From positions 4,035,501 through 4,099,500 of the forward strand of contig NZ_CP019449.1 in assembly GCF_001984035.1 (NCBI RefSeq): DNA of 64,000 nt, given 5' to 3'. The first letter of the stretch is position 1. The number at the start of each line of letters is the position of its first letter. Below the pieces are notes generated by a model. That model did no database searches and was not told where the DNA came from. It saw nothing but the letters and a program-made list of their open reading frames with translations. A program made the translations under genes and the position numbers. Origin of the DNA: Sphingopyxis sp. QXT-31. Its GTDB lineage: Bacteria > Pseudomonadota > Alphaproteobacteria > Sphingomonadales > Sphingomonadaceae. Positions 1 through 10,569 of this stretch are shown one piece after another.

Positions 1-1596
1 GCCCGCTTGGGGCTGGGCCGGGATCAGAATGTTCCCGATCGCGAAACGATGGTCCAGGACACCGCCTGGTACGAACGCCAGCTGATCAACACCCAGCTGG
101 TTGCCGAATTCGACTTTGACCAGCTCCAGCTCGATCTGCGCGGCGGCTATGCCAATTCGCAGCGTGAGGCGCCCTATGAGCGCAGCTTCACCTATATCCG
201 CTCCAACCTGCCGCTGGCGCAGGATCCGGTCGGCGACAAGTTCGTCAACGACCTCGGCGGCAACCGCGGCAGCGCGACGATCGCCTTTTCGGACCTGAAC
301 GAGGATCTGTGGTCGGGCGGCGTTGATCTCAGCTATGAACTGGCGCCCAGCATTACCGCCAGTGCCGGCTATGCCTATAGCGACACCCACCGCGTCGCGG
401 TGCGCCGTGCCTTCCAGTTCCGCGCGGCGAACCTGCCGATTCCGGTCCAGCAGTTGCGTCCCGATTTCCTTCTCTCCGATGCGTCGATCCAGCTGTACGA
501 TATCACGCTGGTCGAAACCTCGGCGCAGGACGGAACGGCCGCGTTCGACGCAAATCTCACGACCCATGCGGGCTATGCGCAGGTGCAGGCCGAACTGACG
601 TCGGGGGTGAACGTCAATGCCGGCGTCCGCTACGAGGATGCAAAGCAGACGGTCTCTCCGATCGACTTGTTCAACACGGGCGGCACGGCGATCGCGGTGA
701 CCGACCTCAACAACGACTATTGGCTGCCAGCGGTCACTTTGACCTGGGAAGTCGCGCCCGACATGCAGCTGCGGCTCAACGGGTCGAAGACGATCGCGCG
801 CCCGCAGTTTCGCGAACTGATCGCGCAAATCTATCAGGACCCCGAGTCGAACCGCCAGTTTCGCGGTAATCCGTCGCTGACCGATAGCGAGTTGATGAAC
901 GCCGAGCTGCGCTACGAATGGTATTTTGCCAAGGATCAGCGATTCACCGCTGCGGGTTTCTACAAGAAGATCGACAATCCGATCGAGGCGTACACCTCGA
1001 TCAGCACCGACTCGGTCGCCAACACCAGCTTCGCCAATGCGCCCGAGGCTACGCTTTACGGCGCCGAGGTCGAGGTGCAGAAATATTTCCCGCTCGACGG
1101 GCTGGGCGAATCGCCTTTCTGGCAAAGCCGTCGCCTGGTGCTGATCGGCAACTATACCTGGACGAAGTCGGAAATTAAGGTCGGCGACGGTGACACTACG
1201 GTGATCAACGGGGTCGAACTCGACGCGAGCGACTTTTTCTTCGACGGCTCGCCGCTCACTGGGCAATCGGACCATCTGGTAAACGTCCAGATCGGGCTCG
1301 AGGATCAGGACAATCTGTCGCAACAGACTCTGCTGTTGACCTATGCCAGCCCGCGCGTCACCAGCCGCGGTCCGTCGGGCCAGCCCGACATTCGCGAAAA
1401 GCCGGGCATCCAGCTCGACTTCGTCGCACGGCAGGGTTTTGCCGTCTTCGGCAAGGATATCGAGCTGAAGTTCGAGGCGCGCAACCTGACCGGGCGCAAA
1501 TATCAGGAAGTGCAGGAAAATGCCGAAAGCCGCATTTTCCTCAACCGCTACAAGCTTGGCCGCACCTTCTCGCTGAGCGCCTCGCTGAAGTTTTGA
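1..1596 (+). CDS. TonB-dependent outer-membrane receptor, 3' part
   Basis: The reading frame is open from the first base, so this is the C-terminal part (about 531 residues) of a longer receptor whose plug domain lies upstream. It shows the alternating aromatic/polar strands of a 22-strand barrel, including a stretch near residue 290 (EPESNRQFRGNPSLTDSE-like) typical of large sphingomonad receptors, an RNLTGRKYQE segment near the end, and a terminal Phe after alternating residues, the usual outer-membrane insertion signal. The family imports siderophores, oligosaccharides or other large ligands using TonB energy. The ligand cannot be told from this part. The TTG at position 7 is internal and not a real start. 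The next gene downstream belongs to the type II secretion operon, after a repeat and a Pho-box-like region. Confidence 0.9.
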   Translation, partial: ARLGLGRDQNVPDRETMVQDTAWYERQLINTQLVAEFDFDQLQLDLRGGYANSQREAPYERSFTYIRSNLPLAQDPVGDKFVNDLGGNRGSATIAFSDLNEDLWSGGVDLSYELAPSITASAGYAYSDTHRVAVRRAFQFRAANLPIPVQQLRPDFLLSDASIQLYDITLVETSAQDGTAAFDANLTTHAGYAQVQAELTSGVNVNAGVRYEDAKQTVSPIDLFNTGGTAIAVTDLNNDYWLPAVTLTWEVAPDMQLRLNGSKTIARPQFRELIAQIYQDPESNRQFRGNPSLTDSELMNAELRYEWYFAKDQRFTAAGFYKKIDNPIEAYTSISTDSVANTSFANAPEATLYGAEVEVQKYFPLDGLGESPFWQSRRLVLIGNYTWTKSEIKVGDGDTTVINGVELDASDFFFDGSPLTGQSDHLVNVQIGLEDQDNLSQQTLLLTYASPRVTSRGPSGQPDIREKPGIQLDFVARQGFAVFGKDIELKFEARNLTGRKYQEVQENAESRIFLNRYKLGRTFSLSASLKF

Positions 1597-1600
1597 GGTT

Positions 1601-1736
1601 AATCCTCCCTGGGGCCGCAGGCCATGGGGAGGGGGACCACCGCGAAGCGGTGGTGGAGGGGCAGCGACATTGCGTCACGGCCCCTCCGTCAGCCCTTCGG
1701 GCTGCCACCTCCCCATGGCTTCGCCATAGGGAGGAT
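1601..1736. repeat. Intergenic palindromic repeat, family A copy 1
   Basis: The element is about 136 bp, bounded by the inverted ends ATCCTCCCT (1602-1610) and AGGGAGGAT (1728-1736). Inside are two smaller palindromic blocks, one around GACCACCGCGAAGCGGTGG and one around CAGCCCTTCGGGCTG. Closely related elements lie at 22091-22221 (same orientation) and 60161-60309 (opposite orientation). All three are between genes. It resembles a REP/MITE-like dispersed family. It may form a strong hairpin at the end of the receptor transcript. Confidence 0.8.
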
Positions 1737-1768
1737 CATGAAGCGCCGCCGCCGCCGGACTCGCTCCA

Positions 1769-1808
1769 CTGTCAAAAAACTGTAATCTTCCCGTCAACTG
1801 ATCGTCAC
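1769..1808 (+). promoter_or_regulatory. Tandem Pho-box-like operator upstream of gspC
   Basis: Four heptamers sit exactly 11 bp apart: CTGTCAA at 1769, CTGTAAT at 1780, CCGTCAA at 1791 and TCGTCAC at 1802. The known PhoB box is two CTGTCAT-like heptamers with an A/T-rich 4-bp spacer, and the first pair (spacer AAAA) fits well. The second pair is weaker but keeps the phase. The array lies 59 bp before the gspC ATG, so PhoB control of the secretion operon is inferred. Confidence 0.6.
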
Positions 1809-1866
1809 CAATCGTCCCTAGGCGATTCGCGAGACATGGTTCCAAGCGGGGGATAAACAAGCTTTC

Positions 1867-2745
1867 ATGGCGACGCTGATGTCCGGATCGGCCCTTCGGC
1901 TGCCGCGCGGCCTGCCCGCATGGCTGCGCGTTCGCCGTTCGCCGCGCGCGATCGGACCGCTGCTGCTCGTCGGTCTGCTGGCGTTCCTGCTCGCGGTGCA
2001 GGCGGTGCGGCTCATTTGGACGCTGATCACGCCGCTGTCGCCGCTCGGCGCCTGGCAGCCGCAGACCGCGGTGATCGCCTCGCCCGCCGAACGCCGCGCG
2101 CTCTTCACCAGCTTCGATCCCTTCTTCCGCACCGGCGGGCAGGCACCTGCCAGCGCCACCGTCACCGCGCTCGGCCTCACCCTCTTCGGCGTGAACATCA
2201 ACGAGGCCACCGGCGGCGGCTCGGCGATCATCGCGGGTGAGGACGGTATCCAGAACAGCTATGCGGTGGGCGACGAAATCGCGCCCGGCGTCAAGCTCGT
2301 CGGGGTCGCCTTCGACCATGTGCTGCTCGACCGCGGCGGTGCGCGCGAAAGCCTGTTCCTCGACCAGAGCGGCGACGCCGCGGTTGCCACGCCCGCGACC
2401 CCGCTGCCCGCCCCGACGCAGGTCGGCGCGCCCGCCGCGGCCGATCCCAACGCCGTTGCCGGCGAACTCTCGCCCGCCGCGCTTAAGGCCGGGGTCGGCT
2501 TCGCGCCGCGCACCGAGAACGGCAAGGTCACCGGCGTCGTCGTCCAGCCGCAGGGCGACGGCGCGACCTTCCGCGCCGCGGGTCTCCGCCCCGGCGACGT
2601 CGTGCGCGGGATCAACGGTCGCGCCATCGGCTCGGCGAGCGACGCCGCCGCGCTCGCCAATCAAATCACACCGGGTGCACGCATCTCGCTCGAAATCGAG
2701 CGCGGCGCGCAGGTCATCCCGATCGCTATTTTTGTGTCGAAGTAA
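1867..2745 (+). CDS. gspC: Type II secretion inner-membrane protein GspC
   Basis: GspC links the inner-membrane platform to the secretin and helps select substrates. The 292-residue protein has a short basic cytoplasmic N-terminus, one membrane helix at about residues 33-55 and a periplasmic homology region at about 70-165 (SFDPFF, LTLFGVNINE). An Ala/Pro-rich linker follows, then a C-terminal PDZ domain at about 205-290 with FRAAGLRPGDVVRGINGRAI. It is the first gene of a compact operon, and gspD starts 6 bp after its stop. The ATG at 1867 gives a normal N-terminus; no strong Shine-Dalgarno sequence stands out. Confidence 0.92.
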   Translation: MATLMSGSALRLPRGLPAWLRVRRSPRAIGPLLLVGLLAFLLAVQAVRLIWTLITPLSPLGAWQPQTAVIASPAERRALFTSFDPFFRTGGQAPASATVTALGLTLFGVNINEATGGGSAIIAGEDGIQNSYAVGDEIAPGVKLVGVAFDHVLLDRGGARESLFLDQSGDAAVATPATPLPAPTQVGAPAAADPNAVAGELSPAALKAGVGFAPRTENGKVTGVVVQPQGDGATFRAAGLRPGDVVRGINGRAIGSASDAAALANQITPGARISLEIERGAQVIPIAIFVSK

Positions 2746-2751
2746 GGGTAT

Positions 2752-4949
2752 ATGCGCCTCAAACTCTCCCTGATGCTTGCCGCCGCGCTGGTCTCGGCCG
2801 CGCCGCTTCCGGCGCTCGCGCAATATTCGCTGAACGTCCGCGATGCCGACATCCGCGCCTTCATCCAGGATGCGGCGCGGATCACCGGGCGCACCTTCGT
2901 CATCGACGGGCGCGTCAACGGCAAGGTCTCGGTCGTCACCGACCGCCCGCTGTCGCGCAGCGAATATTTCGAGATTTTCCTCGCGACCCTGCGCTCGAAC
3001 GGCCTTGTCGCGGTGCCGGGTCCGAACGGCGCCTATCGCATCCAGCCGATCGACGGCGCCGCGGCGCAGCCCGGCCGCATCGGCGGCCGCGGTGCGGCGC
3101 AGAACCAGTTCGTGACCGAGATCATCCGCCTCCGCCACATCGACGCCGTCGCCGCGGTCGAGACGCTGCGCCCGCTGGTCAGCCCGCAGGGCTCGCTCAC
3201 CGCGAACCGCAACGCCAACAGCCTGGTCGTCGCCGACTTCGCCGACAATATCCGCCGCATCCGCGCGCTTGCGAGCAGCATCGACCGCGACACGACGACC
3301 AGCCAGATCGTCACGCTCAAGAATGCCGGCGCGCGCGAGATCGCCGCCGCCTTGCAGGCGCTCGTCCCCGCCGCGGGCGAGGGATCGCAGTCGCCGGTGG
3401 CGATCGTCCCCATCGACAGCAGCAACGCGATTGCGCTGCGCGGCGATCAGGCGCTCGTCGCGCGCTTCGTTGCGATGGCGAACGACCTCGACGCCAAGGC
3501 GGCGGGCGGCACCGAACTGCGAGTCTATTGGCTCCAGCACGCCAATGCCGAGACTTTGCTCCCGACGATCCAGCAGCTCGTCGGCGGCGGCAGCGACCCG
3601 GCGCAGAAGGCTGGCCTGCCTCCGGCATCGTCATCTTCATCGTCGTCGAGCGGCGCTTCGGCACCGACCGCCGCGCCCGCCGCGGCGACGCCAACCTCGG
3701 TCAGCGGCTCGGGCGGCAGCATCGCGACGCGCGGCCCCGCGATCGTCACCCGCTACGAAGGCGCCAACGCGATCATCGTCGCCGCGAACAGCGAGGTGCA
3801 GCGTATGCTCGGCGAGCTGATCCGCCAGCTCGACAGCCGCCGCGAACAGGTGCTGGTCGAGGCGATCGTCGTCGAGATCGGCGACAGCGCGGCCAAACAG
3901 CTCGGCGTGCAATTCCTGCTCGGCGGCAAGAACATCCCCTTCGCCGCGACCAGCTACAGCAACGCCTCGCCTAACATCCTGACGCTGGGCGGCGCCTATG
4001 CCGCGAACGAGCTGGCGCAGGACACGACGACGGTCAACGGTACCACCACGGTCACCACCACCGGCAGCTCGTTCGGAAACAGCCTGCAGGAAGCGGCCGC
4101 CGCCTCGCTGCTCAGCGCCACCGGTGGTTTTGCGGGCTTCGCCGGCGACATCGGCAAGAACACGGTGTTCGGCGCGATCATCAACGCGGTGAAGTCGGAC
4201 ACGACGTCGAATCTGCTCGCGACGCCGCATATCGTGACGCTCGACAATCAGGCGGCGAAATTCCTCGTCGGGCAGGAAGTGCCGATCACCACCGGCGAAG
4301 CGCTCAGCGACAATTTCGACAACGCCTTCCGCACCGTCCAGCGCGAAGAGGTCGGTATCAAGCTCGAGGTCACCCCGCAGGTCAACGGCGCCGGCGAGGT
4401 GAAATTGTTCCTGCGCCAGGAAGTGTCGAGCGTCGCGGGGCCGGTGTCGTCACGCAACAGCGACCTGATCCTCAACAAGCGTTCGTTCGAGACCGTGCTG
4501 ACGGTCGACGACGGCGAGATCCTGGCGATCGGCGGGCTGCTCAACGACGATGAGCGCAAGACGATCGAACGCATCCCGCTTTTGAGCGACATCCCGCTGA
4601 TCGGCGAGCTGTTCAAGTCGCGCAGCCGCAGCCGCTCCAAGACCAACCTCATGGTCTTCATCCGCCCGACGATCCTGCGCAACCGCGAGGACAATGCCGC
4701 GCTCACCGCGCGCCGCTACGGCTATGTCCGCGATACCCAGCTGCGACGCAATCCCGACGAGGAGCCCGCGATCGACACGTTGGTGCGCGACTATATGGGA
4801 ACCACTCCGCCCGCACCGGCGGCGCCGACCGACGTCACCGTCGGCCCGGTCGATTTGCCCGCGCTGCGCGGTCCCGACGGCACGGTGATCTCGACCGACG
4901 TCCCGCCCTCGATCTCGAACGCGCCCGCACCGCCCCCCGGAGATTATCC

Positions 4950-4953
<4 letters not shown>
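2752..4953 (+). CDS. gspD: Type II secretion secretin GspD
   Basis: This protein forms the outer-membrane secretin channel. It is 733 residues, a usual family length. A Sec signal peptide ends near PALAQ (about residue 24). The N0 domain follows (YSLNVRDADIRAFIQDAARI), then N1, N2 and N3 domains. An eight-residue run of serines and an Ala/Pro linker interrupts the N3 region at about 290-320. The C-terminal secretin domain has VGQEVPITTGE and LNDDERKTIERIPLLSDIPLIG, the conserved secretin signature. No pilotin gene is seen nearby. The stop overlaps the gspE start by 4 bp (GTGA), indicating translational coupling. Confidence 0.95.
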
Positions 4954-6429
<1,476 letters not shown>

Positions 6430-6443
<14 letters not shown>

Positions 6444-7650
6444 TTATCGCTATGTGGCGATCGACAGCCAGGGCCGTGAGCGCAAGGGGCGGCTGACCGC
6501 CGCGAACGACGATGCCGCGCGCGCCGACCTGATCCGCCGCAGCTTCCACATCGTCGCGGTCGAACCCGCGGGGACCAAGCCCGCGGGGCGCTCGCTGCTC
6601 GCCTTTCGCCGCACGCGCCTCGGCAGCAAGGAACTCGCGCTCTTCACGCGGCAGCTCGCGACGCTCGCCGAGGTCGCGCCGCTCGAGGAAGCGCTGCGCA
6701 CGCTGACGCGCCAGAGCGAGGCCGAAAGCGCGCGCGCGGTGATCGGCGACGTCCACGCCGGGCTGCTCGAAGGCCGCCGCCTCGCCGACGCGATGGCGCG
6801 CCAGCCCGCGAGCTTCCCGCCGCTATATCGCGCGATGGTCGCCGCGGGCGAGACCACGGGCAGCCTGACCGTCATCCTCGCGCGGCTCGCCGACCTGCTC
6901 GAACGCCAGGCCGAGGTGCGCGGCAAGCTGATCGCCGCGCTCGCTTACCCGATCGTGCTCGCGGTGGTGGCGATCGGCGTCGTCGCGGCGCTGATGATCT
7001 TCGTCGTGCCGCGCGTCGTCGAGCAGTTCACCGACACCGGGGCGCAGCTGCCCTTCCTGACGCGCGCGGTGATCGCGATCTCGAACTTCGCCGCCAACTG
7101 GTGGTGGCTGATCGCGCTGCTGCTCGCCGCGGGCGCCTTCGGCTGGGTCGCGGCGATGCGCCGCCCGGCTTTCAAGGCGCGCGTCGACGCGCGGCTGCTG
7201 CGCCTGCCGCTGCTCGGGCGCCTGCTGCGCGATCTCTATGCGGCGCGTTTCGCGCGCACGCTGTCGACGATGGTGTCGAGCCGCCTGCCGCTCGTCGAGG
7301 GGCTCCGCCTCACCGTGCCGACGATCCGCAACGCCGCGCTCGCCGGCGCGACCGCGACGATCGTCGATCAGGTGCGGGCGGGCGGCGGGCTTTCGGCCGC
7401 GCTCCGCGACGCCGGGGTATTCCCGCCCCTGCTCGTCTATATGACCGCGAGCGGCGAAAGCGCGGGACGGCTCGAGGTGATGCTCGAGCGCGCCGCCGAC
7501 TATCTCGAACGCGAGTTCGACCGTTTCACCGCCGCGTCGATGGCGCTTCTCGAACCTGTCATAATTGTCGTTATGGGGTCGTGCGTCGCCCTCATCATCC
7601 TCGCCATCCTGCTGCCGATCCTCCAGTTGCAGAACCTAGCCGGACTTTAA
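6430..7650 (+). CDS. gspF: Type II secretion inner-membrane platform protein GspF
   Basis: GspF is the polytopic platform protein that contacts GspE and GspL. It is 406 residues with two T2SSF domains (about 70-190 and 270-395). Each is followed by hydrophobic helices: about 170-195, 218-240 and the C-terminal 375-400 segment (IIVVMGSCVALIILAILLPI). Two in-frame ATGs lie at 6430 and 6436; the second gives MPDYRYVAID, the usual family start, so the true start may be 6436. It overlaps the end of gspE and is followed 2 bp later by gspG. Confidence 0.94.
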
Positions 7651-7652
7651 AA

Positions 7653-8144
7653 ATGTCGCTGATGAAGCTAATCTTTCGCCTGATGCTCGATCCCGCCCGC
7701 CCGTCGTCCAAACGCGCCCGCAAGAAGGGCGAGCGCGGTTTCACCCTCACCGAACTGATGGTCGTGATCTTCATCATCGGCCTGCTCGCGACGGTGGTGA
7801 TGATCAACGTCCTGCCCAGCCAGGACAGGGCGATGGTGACCAAGGCCAAGGCCGATATCGCGACGCTGGAAACCGCGCTCGAACAATATCGGCTCGACAA
7901 TCTGACCTATCCCGCCTCGGGCGACGGCCTCAATGCCTTGAAGGTCGCGCCGCCCGCGCTCGCGCAGCCCGAACGCTATCGCCGCGGCGGCTATATCAAG
8001 ACGCTGCCGCAGGATCCGTGGGGCCGCCCCTATAATTACCAGGCGCCGGGTGCGAACGGAAAGGCGTTCGAGATCTGGTCGATGGGCGCCGACGGCGCGC
8101 CGGGCGGGACCGACGAAAATGCGGACATCCGCAGCGACGGCTGA
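7653..8144 (+). CDS. gspG: Major pseudopilin GspG
   Basis: This is the main subunit of the type II secretion pseudopilus. The prepilin cleavage site is at RG/FTLTELMVVIFIIGLL, with the +5 Glu present. The mature part carries typical GspG features: LEQYRLDNLTYP, PQDPWGRPYNY and a C-terminal GPAGTDENADI-like calcium-site region. Starting at 7653 gives an unusually long 29-residue leader, where 5-10 is common, so an internal Met (for example residue 11) could be the real start. The stop lies inside the next gene, gspH, with a 26-bp overlap. Confidence 0.93.
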   Translation: MSLMKLIFRLMLDPARPSSKRARKKGERGFTLTELMVVIFIIGLLATVVMINVLPSQDRAMVTKAKADIATLETALEQYRLDNLTYPASGDGLNALKVAPPALAQPERYRRGGYIKTLPQDPWGRPYNYQAPGANGKAFEIWSMGADGAPGGTDENADIRSDG

Positions 8145-8601
8145 CGCGCCGGCGCGTCCCCCTGCCAACGGCTTCACTCTCGTCGAACTGATGGTCGTGC
8201 TCGCGATCATGGCGCTCGCCGCGACCGCAGTGGTGCTGACGATCCCGGTGGAAGAACGCAGCGTGCGCAGCGAGGCCGACCGCCTCGCCGCGCGGCTCGC
8301 CGCCGCGCGCGATGTCGCGGTGATCGAGGGGCGCAGCGTGTCGGTGAATTTCGCGCCCTCGGGTTACGGCTTCGAACGCCGCGTCGCGGGCGAATGGCAG
8401 GCGCTGCCCGGGCGCAGCTTCGAACAGCGCAACTGGCCGTCGGACGTGCGTTTCGTCGCGGGCAACGGACAGGGCGCGGCGCGCGTGCTGTTCGACCGCG
8501 TCGGCACCAGCCCGACGCCGCAGGCGCTGGTGCTCGCCGGCGGCGACGCGCGCGAAGTCGTGCGCGTGTCCGCCACGGGGGAGATCATCCGTGGCGAATA
8601 A
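8119..8601 (+). CDS. gspH: Minor pseudopilin GspH
   Basis: GspH is a minor pseudopilin thought to sit in or near the pseudopilus tip complex. The start at 8119 gives a 160-residue prepilin whose cleavage site is NG/FTLVELMVVLAIMALAATA, again with Glu at +5. The C-terminal part contains SVNFAPSGYGFERRVAGEW, similar to the GspH beta domain. Longer in-frame starts exist upstream but would run further into gspG. It overlaps gspG at its 5' end and gspI at its 3' end by 11 bp. Leader peptides here would be cut by GspO, coded by the last gene of the cluster. Confidence 0.88.
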   Translation: MRTSAATADAPARPPANGFTLVELMVVLAIMALAATAVVLTIPVEERSVRSEADRLAARLAAARDVAVIEGRSVSVNFAPSGYGFERRVAGEWQALPGRSFEQRNWPSDVRFVAGNGQGAARVLFDRVGTSPTPQALVLAGGDAREVVRVSATGEIIRGE

Positions 8602-8956
8602 GGCCGAAGGCGGCTTCACCCTGCTCGAAATGCTGGTGGCGCTCAGCATCATCAGCATTGCGGCGCTGACCTTGGTGCGGCTCGACGCCTTTGCGATTCG
8701 CACCGCGGGCGACCTCGACGAAAGCACGATGGCGGGCATCGTCGCGCAGAACCGCGCGGTCGAACTATGGACCGACCCCGCGCCGCCGACGATCGGCAAT
8801 AGCGCGGTGGGCGTGGCGAACGCCGGGCGCAACTGGCGCGTCGAGCAGCGCGTCAGCAAGACCGCCGACGACAGCCTGCTGCGCATCGACCTGCTCGTCC
8901 GCCCCGAAAACGGCAGCGGGCAGGCGGCGCTGACGATCATCCGGCCCAGCCGATGA
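8591..8956 (+). CDS. gspI: Minor pseudopilin GspI
   Basis: GspI nucleates the GspI-J-K tip complex in known systems. This 121-residue prepilin starts with GTG at 8591 and has an eight-residue leader, then the cleavage site GG/FTLLEMLVALSIISIAALTL. The downstream part has AQNRAVELWTD, close to the family motif NxAxExL. The gene overlaps gspH by 11 bp and gspJ by 4 bp (ATGA), so its place in the operon and its short length both fit GspI rather than GspH or GspJ. Confidence 0.9.
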   Translation: MANKAEGGFTLLEMLVALSIISIAALTLVRLDAFAIRTAGDLDESTMAGIVAQNRAVELWTDPAPPTIGNSAVGVANAGRNWRVEQRVSKTADDSLLRIDLLVRPENGSGQAALTIIRPSR

Positions 8957-9564
8957 CGAACGAGCGCGGCTTCACCCTCGTCGAGATGCTCGTGGCGCTG
9001 TCGCTGTTCGCGGCGATCGCGGCGATGGGCGTCGGCCTGCTGCGCAGTAGTGTCGATACGCAGGATGCTGTGCAGGACCGGCTCAAGGCGATGAGCGGGG
9101 TCAACCGCGTCCGCGCGCTGATGGCGAACGACCTCGCGCAGGCGCTGCCGCGCCCGACGCGCGGGGCCTCGGGAGAGGCGATCCCCGCCTTTGCCGGCTC
9201 CGAGACGGGCTTCGCGCTCGTCCACGGCGGCGCGGGCTCGCTCGAAGCCGGGTCGCGGCCCAATGTCGAGCGCGTCGCTTATGCCTTCACCGGCGGCGAG
9301 TGGCGCCGCGCGGTGCAGCCGATGCTCGACGGCACGCCCTTGGGCGACGGCGACCGGCTGGTCGCCGAGGTGACGAGCGTCGCGATCCGTTACCGCGACG
9401 ACCGGGGGCAATGGGGCGGCAGCTGGAACAGCGAGCCCGGCGACCGCCTGCCGCGCGCGGTCGAGGTGCGGCTGACGCGCCGCGGCGGCGCGCCGCTGGT
9501 GATGCTGTTCCTGACCGCGCCCGCGCCGCCGCCACCGCTGCTGACCGGGACGCCCGCGCCATGA
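8953..9564 (+). CDS. gspJ: Minor pseudopilin GspJ
   Basis: GspJ is the third tip pseudopilin. The 203-residue protein has a very short leader (MTNERG) and the prepilin segment FTLVEMLVALSLFAAIAAM. The globular part includes RVRALMANDLAQALPRPTR and a C-terminal Pro/Ala-rich tail. Its length fits GspJ, which is longer than GspI. The ATG at 8953 overlaps the gspI stop by 4 bp, and the gspK ATG overlaps its own stop by 4 bp. Confidence 0.92.
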   Translation: MTNERGFTLVEMLVALSLFAAIAAMGVGLLRSSVDTQDAVQDRLKAMSGVNRVRALMANDLAQALPRPTRGASGEAIPAFAGSETGFALVHGGAGSLEAGSRPNVERVAYAFTGGEWRRAVQPMLDGTPLGDGDRLVAEVTSVAIRYRDDRGQWGGSWNSEPGDRLPRAVEVRLTRRGGAPLVMLFLTAPAPPPPLLTGTPAP

Positions 9565-10568
9565 TCCGCCGCGCACCCGAGGAACGCGGCGCGGCGCTGC
9601 TCAGCGTGCTGCTGCTGGTGTCGGTGATGGCGGTGATCGCCGCGACCGCGCTCGACCGGCTGACGCTCGCGACGCGCATCGCGGGCAGCGCCGCGACGGT
9701 CGACCAGGGGCGGGCCTATGCCTTCGCCGCCGAGGAGATTGCGATGCGCCGCGTCGCCGACCTCGTCGGGCGCGACAAGGCGAAGCTGACCCTCGCGGGC
9801 GACTGGCTTGGGCGCGATTTCACGCTGCCGCTTCCGAACGGGCAAGGAAGCGCGCGGCTGACCGACGCCAATAATTGCTTCAACCTCAACAGCCTGGTCG
9901 CCGAAACCACGCCGGGGCGCTTCAGCCAGCGGCCGGGCACGACGGGCCAGTTCGCGGAGCTGATGACCTTGGTCGGGGTCAATGTCGACGAGGCGCGGAT
10001 GATCGCGGGGGCGACCGCCGACTGGCTCGACAGCGACAGCGTCGACGGCCCGCTCGGCGCCGAGGACGGCGTCTATCGCTCGCTGCCCGGCAGCTATCTG
10101 CCCGCCAATCGCAAGATGGTCGACGCCAGCGAGTTTCGCGCGGTGCGCGGGGTGACCCCCGCCATCTATGCGCGGCTCAAACCCTGGATCTGCGTGCTGC
10201 CCGCGACCGAGCCGGTGAAGCTCAACATCAACACGCTGGCGCCGACGCAGGCGCCGCTCGTCGCGATGCTGCTGCCCGGACAATTGAGCGTCGCCGACGC
10301 GCGCGCGGTGCTGGCGGCGCGTCCCGCGGGCGGCTATGGCAGCAGCGTGCGATTCTGGGAGTCCGGACCGCTCGCCCGCCTCGACCCGCCGACCGACGTC
10401 GCCGAGCAGGCGGGGGTGACGAGCCGCTGGCTGGCGCTGCGCACGCAGGTGACGATGGGGGATGGTTTCTTGACGGCAGAATCGCTCATCGACGCCTGGG
10501 GCGGGGCGCAGGCGGCGGGCGCCGCGCCGCCGGTGATCGTTCGGCGCGACTGGGGCGAATCCGACTGA
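9561..10568 (+). CDS. gspK: Minor pseudopilin GspK
   Basis: GspK caps the pseudopilus tip. The ATG at 9561 gives 335 residues. The N-terminus RG/AALLSVLLLVSVMAVIAAT lacks the +5 Glu of other pseudopilins, as is normal for GspK. The large globular domain contains DANNCFNLNSL, EARMIAGATADWLDSD and VKLNINTLAPTQAPLVAML, the last two being helix-hairpin-helix-like segments found in GspK. Starting at the earlier frame opening at 9300 would overlap gspJ widely and is unlikely. Confidence 0.92.
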   Translation: MIRRAPEERGAALLSVLLLVSVMAVIAATALDRLTLATRIAGSAATVDQGRAYAFAAEEIAMRRVADLVGRDKAKLTLAGDWLGRDFTLPLPNGQGSARLTDANNCFNLNSLVAETTPGRFSQRPGTTGQFAELMTLVGVNVDEARMIAGATADWLDSDSVDGPLGAEDGVYRSLPGSYLPANRKMVDASEFRAVRGVTPAIYARLKPWICVLPATEPVKLNINTLAPTQAPLVAMLLPGQLSVADARAVLAARPAGGYGSSVRFWESGPLARLDPPTDVAEQAGVTSRWLALRTQVTMGDGFLTAESLIDAWGGAQAAGAAPPVIVRRDWGESD

Positions 10569-10569
10569 A

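Noticed and set aside
1675..3540. Minus-strand frame of 621 codons across gspC and gspD
   Set aside because: Shadow of two clear type II secretion genes; no conserved motif, and it crosses the Pho-box region and a repeat.
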